This document shows positions 57,559 through 64,000 of a stretch of DNA of 64,000 bases, piece by piece. Position numbers and translations under genes: made by a program. The DNA lies in contig NZ_BMSE01000026.1 of the NCBI RefSeq assembly GCF_014648995.1, positions 41,293 to 105,292 of the forward strand. The letters run 5' to 3'. The notes under the pieces are model-generated. The model had not been told where the DNA came from, ran no database searches, and was given only the letters and a program-made list of their open reading frames with translations. The stretch comes from Streptomyces massasporeus. GTDB taxonomy: Bacteria > Actinomycetota > Actinomycetes > Streptomycetales > Streptomycetaceae. Every line of letters begins with the position of its first letter. Positions within the stretch are counted from its first letter, which is position 1.

Positions 57559-58511
57559 GAGTCAGTCCTCCGTTCCGGCCCATGGGTGCCGGTCTGAAGA
57601 CGGTCCGATCATCTGGGGAGCGTGCCTGGTCTCGGAGCTTGCCCGTTACGGCGGCGTGCCGGTCCTGCAACGGCTCGCCCCCGGGGGCCCTCACCATTCT
57701 CGCGCCGCTCGCCCCGCCGCTCACCTCGCCGTGGGCCACGTCCGCAAATTCGGCGCGATTACGACGCTGCCGCACCAGGGGGCGTGGGGCCGGAGGTTCG
57801 ATGGACACCGGGTCCGGTTCGGACGGCCACCGCATGGGTGTTCGGCATCGTCACCGACCCCGCCATCGAGTAAGCCATCGGCGTCTGCGCCCAGTTGTGC
57901 GGGACTGGCGGAACCGTCGACTGGACCCGGCACCGCGGCGTACCCGACCGGGTGCCGCTGATCTGCCGGTGGTTCGAACGGCACGGGTGCGCCCGGCGCG
58001 CCGCGTCCGAGGCCGACTCGGCGTTGCGGGCGACCGGATTTCGACCACGGTCGGCGTGTCGGGACGGGGCCCGTCAGACCGGGTCCGTGGTGGGCTCGGC
58101 GCGGTAGGGGTCCAGGGCGGCGGCGCGTTCGTGGTACGGGATGCGGGAGAGCCGGGACACCATCGTCCACATGTCGCGTTCCGGAACGGCTGAACGAGGC
58201 AGCGTTCCGAGATCCAACCGCATGTCTGGAGGGCGGGGCAATCGGGCGGGGCCCGTCGTCGGGACGCGGCGGGGTTCGCGGCGCGGACGATCGCGGAGTG
58301 CTTGATCACGCAGTCGTCGGCCGACACGGCGGAAGGCGTCCGGGGGCTGCGCTCGGGACTCCTGCCCTGCTGACATCACTGAGTCTTCGCCGTCCTTCGA
58401 ACATGCAGGTCGAAGGCTATGGCGTGGCGCTCGCTCGGATACTCACGCTGATGTCCGGCGGAAGTCCGCGGACTCGGGCAGCCAGGTCTCCCTCGTATGT
58501 AGTGTGCGGAA
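57559..58511. other. 953-bp region with decayed coding remnants
   Basis: No intact gene is convincing. On the plus strand WVFGIVTDPAIE (to about 57870) and, in another frame, DRVPLICRWFERHGCARRA and SEADSALRATGFR (about 57945-58040) look like pieces of one shifted coding sequence. On the minus strand MWTMVSRLSRIPYHERAAALD with its short tail (stop at 58074) resembles a genuine C-terminus without a body. I cannot name either parent. The rest is featureless. Confidence 0.45.
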
Positions 58512-59081
58512 ATGAGGAGAAGCGGGCGGCTCGCGGAGCAGTTGGACTGGTACTGGCGCAAGAACCTGCGGCCACGGCTGGAGGGTCTCACCGACGAGGA
58601 GTACTTCTGGGAGCCGGTGCGCGGCTGCTGGAGCATCCGCCCACGTGGCACGTCGACCGCACCGATGTCGGAAGGCTCGGGGGAATGGACGATGGACTCC
58701 GCGTCCCCTGACACGGTGCCGGTGCCGGCGCCGGTGACCACGATCGCCTGGCGGCTGTCGCACATCATCGTCTCCTGCCTGGGCTATCGGGTCGGCTGGC
58801 ACTTCGGCGGCCAGGACGTCGACTCCCAGGCATTCGCCTATGCGGGGACCGCTGACGAGGCGCTGAAACAGCTCGACGAGATGTACGGGAGATGGAACGC
58901 GGGCGTCCGCGAGCTCTCGGACGCCGACCTGGAGAATCCGCCCGCGGTGGGTCCCGAGCGGCGTCCCATGGAGGGCATCGTCCTGCACGTCAACAGGGAG
59001 CTGATCCATCACGGCGCCGAGATCTCCCTGCTGCGCGACCTCTATCGCCGGCAGGACGGGGCCGTACCGCGCCGCAGATGA
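58512..59081 (+). CDS. DinB superfamily protein
   Basis: A 189-residue four-helix-bundle protein of the DinB/YfiT type. Features are LAEQLDWYWRKNLRPRLEGLTDEEYFWEPVRGCWSI at the start, then TTIAWRLSHIIVSCLGYRVGWHF with the first metal His. The C-terminal HVNRELIHHGAEISLLRDLYR provides the other two His. Metal-dependent thiol (mycothiol) transferase activity is typical of characterised members, and detoxification is a reasonable guess. ATG 58512; the ribosome site is weak. It stands alone, convergent with the PPOX-like gene. Confidence 0.87.
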   Translation: MRRSGRLAEQLDWYWRKNLRPRLEGLTDEEYFWEPVRGCWSIRPRGTSTAPMSEGSGEWTMDSASPDTVPVPAPVTTIAWRLSHIIVSCLGYRVGWHFGGQDVDSQAFAYAGTADEALKQLDEMYGRWNAGVRELSDADLENPPAVGPERRPMEGIVLHVNRELIHHGAEISLLRDLYRRQDGAVPRRR

Positions 59082-59266
59082 CTTCCCCCTAACCGGCGAT
59101 CGAGCTTCGGACGGCGACGTGGACTCCGTGACGCGGCGCCGATCCCGACGGACGAGAACCCGCAAAACCAAGCCTGCCAGGGGATCTGCACCCCGGACTG
59201 CCGCCCACCACCAGCACGGACAACCCTCCCGCCACCCCCTGATCAGCTACTCAAGACGGCTCAGGC

Positions 59267-59764
59267 TCACTGGTCCTGCGGGGGCTCGGCCGCCCAGATG
59301 CGGCTGCTCAGGTCCGAGCCGCGCAGGACCTGGACGCGCCAGGGGTCGATGCGCAGCAGGTGGTAGTCGGGGCTGTCGGGGCCGGCGCTCCAGTAGAGGT
59401 GGGGGTCGTAGCCGACGCCCGGAGGGCTGTTGCGGCGGTACAGCTCCCAGGCGCGCAGCTTGGTGTCGCGGTCGGGCACCCAGGCCGAGACGCTGTCGAC
59501 GAACACCGCGTCCTGGCGGGGGTGCCAGTAGGCGTACGTCGTGTGGGGGTTGCGTGCCAGGTGGGCGGCCTTCACCGGGGTGCGGAAGACCGCCAGCCAT
59601 CCGACGGGGCGTCCGCCGATGGTCTCCCAGACGGGCTGGACGACGCGGGCCCGGGGGCGATTGTGCCGGTCGACGGTGACCATCGTGCAGTAGACGGTCC
59701 GCTGGACGTACTCGACGAAGGCGGCCTCGATCTCGGAGAACGAACGCACCTGTGCAGTGCCCAT
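59267..59764 (-). CDS. Pyridoxamine 5'-phosphate oxidase-like flavin-binding protein
   Basis: A 165-residue split-barrel protein of the PPOX/FMN- or F420-binding fold. Patterns: EYVQRTVYCTMVTVDRHNRPRARVVQPVWE, WLAVFRTPVKAAHLARNPHTTYAYW and LLRIDPWRVQVLRG. Members are FMN- or F420-dependent oxidoreductases or binders; the cofactor is not clear here. It lies downstream of the PKS on the same strand but behind a 16-bp perfect hairpin, so it may not belong to the PKS cluster. ATG 59764. Confidence 0.87.
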   Translation of the reverse strand: MGTAQVRSFSEIEAAFVEYVQRTVYCTMVTVDRHNRPRARVVQPVWETIGGRPVGWLAVFRTPVKAAHLARNPHTTYAYWHPRQDAVFVDSVSAWVPDRDTKLRAWELYRRNSPPGVGYDPHLYWSAGPDSPDYHLLRIDPWRVQVLRGSDLSSRIWAAEPPQDQ

Positions 59765-59814
59765 GGCGATACCTCGGATTCACATGCGCGGGGACGGAAA
59801 CGGGGAAACGGGCG

Positions 59815-59852
59815 GGCCGCCCGGCCGCTCCACGGAGAGCGGCCGGGCGGCC
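59815..59852 (-). terminator. Perfect 16-bp hairpin after the PKS gene
   Basis: GGCCGCCCGGCCGCTC (59815-59830) and GAGCGGCCGGGCGGCC (59837-59852) are perfect complements across a 6-nt loop, 30 nt beyond the PKS stop. This is the strongest hairpin I see in the window and a probable cluster-end terminator. Confidence 0.85.
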
Positions 59853-59881
59853 GGTGGTGTCCGATCGGCGGACCTCACAGG

Positions 59882-62800
59882 TCACGGAGCGGGCGGGAAG
59901 TGCCCTTCCTGGACGAAGAACTCCACGTACGTGGCGAAGAGTTCGCGGGTCAGCGGCGGGCAGGAGATGCCCGTCCCGTCCAGTGCCGTCTCGGTCTCGG
60001 CCGTGTCGATGGGCGGGTAGAAGCCGTCGGTGTCGGACGTCATCATCTCGAAGGCGTGCAGCAGCGGCAGCAGGGCGTTGTCCCGGTCGGACCGCACCGT
60101 GTCGTTCCACCGCTCCCGGTCGGTCTCGTCGATCCGGTACCCGAGTTCACGCAGATACGACACGCAATCGGCGAGGCTCAGGGAGCTGCGGTTGAACAGG
60201 TGGAAGGTGCCGCCGGCCGGTTCGCGCTGTGAGATGCCGACGATGGCGGCGCTGACGTAGTCGACGGGCAGAAGGTGGAAGCGGCCTCCGACGCCCGCCG
60301 GCGCGGCCTGCGCCTGGAGGAGGCCCTTGAGGCTGAGCCAGACGAAGTCGCGGGTCTGGCAGGCCCCGTTGCGGGTGTCGCCGGAGATGACGTCCACGCG
60401 GTGCACCGACACCGGCAGCCCCCGGTCCCGGGCGAGGCCGACGAGCTGCTCGGCGACCCACTTGGACTGGAGGTAGCCGCTGGGCAGGGCTTCGGCGGGG
60501 CCGGTCGGGTCGGTCACCTTCAGGGGGACACCGGCCGTGACCGGGCCGTTGAAGACGCCGACGGTGGAGATGTAGTGCACCGGTACCGTGCGGTGGCGGG
60601 CCGCCAGGCGCAGGATCTCCCGGGTGCCGTGGACGTTGGCCGCGCGCAGCGCCTCGTAGGGGTGGAGCCAGTGCACGGTCGCGCCCGCGTGGTAGACGGC
60701 GTCCACGGTGCGGGCGAGGCCGTCGAACTCGTCCTCGGTCAGGCCGAGTCGTTCCTCGGCGAGGTCCCCGGCGCGGACCCGCAGCCGGCTCTCGTCGATC
60801 TCGTCCCAGACGCGGTACCAGGTGAGGCTGGAGCGCAGCCGCTCGTACGCCGCCGCGTCGTCGGCGCCGCGCACCAGGCAGTGCAGGCGGGCGGTCGTGG
60901 TGCGCATCAGGTCGCGCACCAGGAACGCGCCGAGGAAGCCGCTCGCACCGGTGACGAGGATGTCGGAGGGGTCGGTGACGGTACGGACGACCTCGTCGGC
61001 CGGGCGGATGTCGGCGGGCAGGTCGAGATCGGCGGCGTGGTCGACCGCCGTACCCGTCTCTGAGTCGCCCTGGGGCGCGAGGAGTTCGGTGCGCAGGTGT
61101 GCCGCCAGGGCCCGGGGCGTCGGGTGGTCGAAGACCAGGGTGGCGGGCAGCCGCAGGCCGGTGACCGTCGCGAGCCGGTTGCGCAGCTCGACGGAGGTGA
61201 GCGAGTCGAAACCGCTGCTCTGCAGGGGCCGTTCGGGGTCGACGGTGCCGGAACGCCCGAGGACCCGGGCGATCTCGGCCGACACGGCGTCGAGGACGAC
61301 CGTGTGCTGCGCGGCCTCGTCGAGTCCGGCGAGCCGGTCGGCGAGCCCGGGCCCCGCGTCGGCCGCGCCGCGCGCCGTGGCGCGGACCGGCACGCGCACC
61401 AGCGACCTGAGCAGCACCGGGACCTGCGGCTGGCGGCGCAGGACGGGGATGTCGAGCGGGGTGGCCACGAGGTAGGGGCGGCCGGTGTCCAGGGCCAGGT
61501 CGAACAGGGCCGTGCCGAGCTCCTGCGGGACGGTGCGGAAGCCGCTGCGGGCGATCCGCTTCAGGTCCGTCTCGGTCAGGCCGCCCGTCAGACCGGTCGC
61601 CTGCTCCCACAGGCCCCAGGCGATGGACGTGGCCGGCAGACCCGACGCGGCACGGTGCCGGGCGAGCGCGTCCAGGTGGGCGTTGGCCGCGGCGTAGGTG
61701 GACTGGCCGGGGCCTCCGACGGCCGCGGCCACGGACGAGAAGAGCACGAACGCCGTCAGCCCGGCGTCCCGGGTCAGCTCGTGCAGGTTCCAGGCCGCGT
61801 CGGCCTTGGGCCGCAGCACGGCGTCGAGCCGCTGAGGTGTCTGCGAGGCGATGACGCCGTCGTCGAGGACGCCCGCGGTGTGGACGACGCCGCGCAGCGG
61901 GTACGCCGCCGGCACCGAGGCCAGGACGCCCGCGAGGGCGGTGCGGTCGGCGACGTCCGCGGCGGTCACGGTCACGGTCGCGCCCAGGGACCGCAGTTCG
62001 GAGCACAGCTCGGCGGCGCCCGGGGCCTCCGGGCCGCGCCTGCTGACCAGCAGCAGGTGGCGTACGCCGTGGTCGGTGACCAGGTGGCGGGCGAAGTGGG
62101 CGCCGAGCGAGCCCGTACCGCCGGTGACCAGGACGGTGCCGTCGGGGTCCCAGACCGTGCGGCGTCCGTCGGTGGCGGGCTGCGGTACGGGGGTGCGCAG
62201 CAGGCGCGGTACGTGGATCCGGGGGGCATCGGCGGAGGTGGTGCCGGGGCCGGGGGTGGTGCCGCGGAGAGCGGCCTGCGGTTCGCCGGAGGCGACCACG
62301 GCGGACAGCGTGTCCGGCCCGGGTTCGCCGTCCGCGTCGACCAGGACGATCCGCTCCGGCGTCTCCGACTGCGCCGAGCGCAGCAGTCCCCAGGCGGCAG
62401 CGGCGGCGGGGTCGGTGACGTCCTCGTCGTCGACGACGGCCATGGCGCCCCGGGTGACGACGACCAGCGGCGTGCCGGCCAACGCCTCCTCGGCGAGCCA
62501 CTGCCGCGCCCAGGAGAGGGCCCGGCCCACGGTGTCCCTGACCGCGTCCCCCGCGGTTGCTCCTGCGGGGGTGGTCAGGTCGAGGCGTACGGCCCCGATG
62601 CGCTCGCCGGCCGCCGTGACCGCCGCGGTGACGGCGGGTACGTCCGGGTGCGCGGCGGAGCCGAGGGTGAGCCAGTTCAGGGAAGCGGCGGGCAGTGGGC
62701 GGGCGATCCACTCCACGTGGTGGAGGGCGTCGCGGTGCCTGGAGCGGGCGGCCCGCAACGCCTCGGCGCGGACGGGTCCGACGGTCACGGCGTCGGCCAC

Positions 62801-64000
62801 CGCGACCACCTGCCCGGCCGGGTCGGTGAGGCGCACCGCGTAGGTGTCGTCGGCGCCGGGGACCGGGGCGAGGTGCACACGCAAGGTGTCCGCGCCGACG
62901 GCGTACAGCCGCAGACCGCTCCATCGGGTGACCGTGGACGGCAGACCGGGCAGCCCGGCGGCGTACAGCGGTTGCAGGGCGGCCTCCAGCAGCACCGGAT
63001 GCAGCCCGAACCCCTCGGCGTGCGGATCGGTGTCGGAGTCCAGGGCCACCTCGGCGAACAGCTCGTCGGCGCGCCGCCACATCCGGGTGAGCCGTCGGTA
63101 CGCGGGACCGTAGTGCACACCGGCGGCGGCGAAACGCTCGTACAACTCCTGTGCCCGGTCCGGGGGTGGCCCGCCGTCCGGGTCGAGGCCGGCGAGTGGC
63201 TCCGCGCCGGCAGGTGGCCACGGCGTCGGCTCGGTGTCCGCCGGCGGGACGAGCGGGGCGTCGCCCAGCAGGCCGTGGGCGTGGCGCGTCCAGGACGCGT
63301 CGGCCTCGTCGGGCCGGGCGTGGACGGTGAGGACGCGTCGGCCGTCGGTGTCCGGTTCGCCGACGCGGACCTGGAGGTGCAGGGCTCCGTCGCGGGGCAG
63401 CACCAGTGGCGCGTCGACGACGAGTTCGTCCACGGCCGTGCAGCCCGTCTCGTCCCCGGCGCGGACGGCCAGTTCAGCGAGGACCGTACTCGGCACGACG
63501 GTCTCCCCGGCGACGGTGTGCGCGGCGAGAAGCTGGTCCGTACGGGCCGACAGGCGGGTCGTGAACAGTGCCTCGTCGCGGTCGCCGGGGAACAGCGCGG
63601 CGCCGACGAGGGGGTGGTCGGTGCTGTCCAGGCCGAATCCCCCCGCGTCACGGCGGCCGGCCGCGAGCGCCTCGGTCCAGTACCGCTGGTGCTGGAAGGC
63701 GTAGGTGGGCAGCGGGACCCGACGCGCTCCGGAGCCGGCGAAGAACGCCTCCCAGTCGACGGGCACGCCCCGGGTGTACAGGGTGCCGACGCCGTCGGCC
63801 AGCGCGGACGGTTCGGGCCGGTCGGGGCGCTGGAGGGCCTGGACGGTGACGTCGTCCCGGTCCGTGAGCACCGTCTGTGCGAGGGCGGTGAGGACGCCGC
63901 CGGGGCCGATCTCCACGACGGTCCGCACCCCCTGGTCGTACAGGGTGGTGACGGCGTCGGCGTACCGGACGGCTTGGCGGACCTGGGTCACCCAGTAGTC
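59882..64000 (-). CDS. Modular type I polyketide synthase, C-terminal module with thioester reductase (5' end outside window)
   Basis: About 1373 residues of a larger PKS; the frame is open at base 64000. Order: end of an AT domain (DYWVTQVRQAVRYADAV), DH (base His in HTVAGETVVP, but the partner acid motif reads HPVLLEAALQ with Glu where Asp is usual), KR (VLVTGGTGSLGAHFARHL, HTAGVLDDGVIASQT giving a B-type LDD signature, STYAAANAHLD), ACP (phosphopantetheine Ser in SSGFDSLTSVELRNRL), and a terminal thioester reductase (ILVTGASGFLGAFLVRDL, catalytic YLQSK). There is no ER and no thioesterase. The chain should leave reductively as an aldehyde or alcohol. KR-B predicts a D-hydroxyl. Product unknown. 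Confidence 0.95.
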   Translation of the reverse strand, partial: DYWVTQVRQAVRYADAVTTLYDQGVRTVVEIGPGGVLTALAQTVLTDRDDVTVQALQRPDRPEPSALADGVGTLYTRGVPVDWEAFFAGSGARRVPLPTYAFQHQRYWTEALAAGRRDAGGFGLDSTDHPLVGAALFPGDRDEALFTTRLSARTDQLLAAHTVAGETVVPSTVLAELAVRAGDETGCTAVDELVVDAPLVLPRDGALHLQVRVGEPDTDGRRVLTVHARPDEADASWTRHAHGLLGDAPLVPPADTEPTPWPPAGAEPLAGLDPDGGPPPDRAQELYERFAAAGVHYGPAYRRLTRMWRRADELFAEVALDSDTDPHAEGFGLHPVLLEAALQPLYAAGLPGLPSTVTRWSGLRLYAVGADTLRVHLAPVPGADDTYAVRLTDPAGQVVAVADAVTVGPVRAEALRAARSRHRDALHHVEWIARPLPAASLNWLTLGSAAHPDVPAVTAAVTAAGERIGAVRLDLTTPAGATAGDAVRDTVGRALSWARQWLAEEALAGTPLVVVTRGAMAVVDDEDVTDPAAAAAWGLLRSAQSETPERIVLVDADGEPGPDTLSAVVASGEPQAALRGTTPGPGTTSADAPRIHVPRLLRTPVPQPATDGRRTVWDPDGTVLVTGGTGSLGAHFARHLVTDHGVRHLLLVSRRGPEAPGAAELCSELRSLGATVTVTAADVADRTALAGVLASVPAAYPLRGVVHTAGVLDDGVIASQTPQRLDAVLRPKADAAWNLHELTRDAGLTAFVLFSSVAAAVGGPGQSTYAAANAHLDALARHRAASGLPATSIAWGLWEQATGLTGGLTETDLKRIARSGFRTVPQELGTALFDLALDTGRPYLVATPLDIPVLRRQPQVPVLLRSLVRVPVRATARGAADAGPGLADRLAGLDEAAQHTVVLDAVSAEIARVLGRSGTVDPERPLQSSGFDSLTSVELRNRLATVTGLRLPATLVFDHPTPRALAAHLRTELLAPQGDSETGTAVDHAADLDLPADIRPADEVVRTVTDPSDILVTGASGFLGAFLVRDLMRTTTARLHCLVRGADDAAAYERLRSSLTWYRVWDEIDESRLRVRAGDLAEERLGLTEDEFDGLARTVDAVYHAGATVHWLHPYEALRAANVHGTREILRLAARHRTVPVHYISTVGVFNGPVTAGVPLKVTDPTGPAEALPSGYLQSKWVAEQLVGLARDRGLPVSVHRVDVISGDTRNGACQTRDFVWLSLKGLLQAQAAPAGVGGRFHLLPVDYVSAAIVGISQREPAGGTFHLFNRSSLSLADCVSYLRELGYRIDETDRERWNDTVRSDRDNALLPLLHAFEMMTSDTDGFYPPIDTAETETALDGTGISCPPLTRELFATYVEFFVQEGHFPPAP

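Noticed and set aside
59119..59679. Arg-rich plus-strand frame opposite the PPOX-like gene
   Set aside because: It is antisense to a conserved flavin-binding protein and has no domain.
1..64000. tRNA, rRNA or known riboswitch
   Set aside because: I saw no cloverleaf with TTCGA-type arms and no conserved riboswitch core; a covariance-model scan (tRNAscan, Rfam) would be needed to be sure.

Overview
The window is high-GC actinomycete chromosome, almost certainly Streptomyces. Evidence: GC-rich third positions, dense coding with frequent GTG starts and GTGA/ATGA stop-start overlaps, and lineage-typical genes: SpoIIE/PP2C-HATPase phosphatase, SepF-like protein, ECF41 sigma factor, Pnkp-Hen1 RNA repair, DUF5999/DUF6099/DUF6299 proteins and a modular type I PKS. 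I see no tRNA, rRNA, CRISPR array, integrase or insertion sequence. Both edges cut genes: a solute-binding lipoprotein on the left and a polyketide synthase on the right.

Layout. 1-2.5 kb: peptide-type substrate-binding lipoprotein and two small lineage-typical proteins. 2.5-6.8 kb: RidA and acyl-CoA dehydrogenase, divergent from an aryl-CoA ligase plus PaaX regulator. 6.9-10.6 kb: YihY membrane protein and molybdate transporter modABC. 10.6-12.9 kb: FAD/NAD(P) oxidoreductase with an ECF41 sigma factor. 12.9-16.1 kb: anthraniloyl-CoA monooxygenase/reductase and enoyl-CoA hydratase. The 2.5-6.8 and 12.9-16.1 kb groups look like one 2-aminobenzoyl-CoA catabolic pathway split in two; a nearly identical 34-bp promoter/operator block precedes both halves. 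16.4-20.7 kb: anti-sigma-type ATPase, amino-acid permease, ornithine carbamoyltransferase and arginine deiminase.

20.8-32.5 kb, the most unusual region: seven minus-strand genes encode an HExxH peptide-modifying enzyme, a small precursor-like peptide, a caspase-like protease with a C-terminal adaptor-like domain, an alpha/beta hydrolase, a 1509-residue SAV_2336/NB-ARC/TPR protein (FxsT-like), a MoxR AAA+ ATPase and a VMAP-like protein. It combines parts of the FxSxx-COOH peptide system with a MoxR/VMAP/caspase conflict system. The hen1-pnkp RNA-repair operon lies immediately upstream (32.7-36.7 kb).

36.9-41.1 kb: F420-type oxidoreductase, small proteins, MazG-like pyrophosphohydrolase, AAA ATPase and a SepF-like protein followed by a 17-unit 12-bp tandem array. 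41.3-45.4 kb: nitrate reductase fused to a CysJ-like flavoprotein, a plausible consumer of the molybdate imported by ModABC. 45.5-47.6 kb: YceI and MarR genes with three shared palindromic operators, flanked by two decayed gene remnants. 47.8-50.1 kb: paired CNNM/CorC-type membrane proteins. 50.6-53.0 kb: orphan double-glycine-leader peptide, small proteins and an acyltransferase. 53.3-59.8 kb: multidomain PP2C phosphatase, endolysin-like amidase, a decayed interval, DinB-like and PPOX-like proteins. 59.9-64 kb: PKS end with AT-DH-KR-ACP-thioester reductase.
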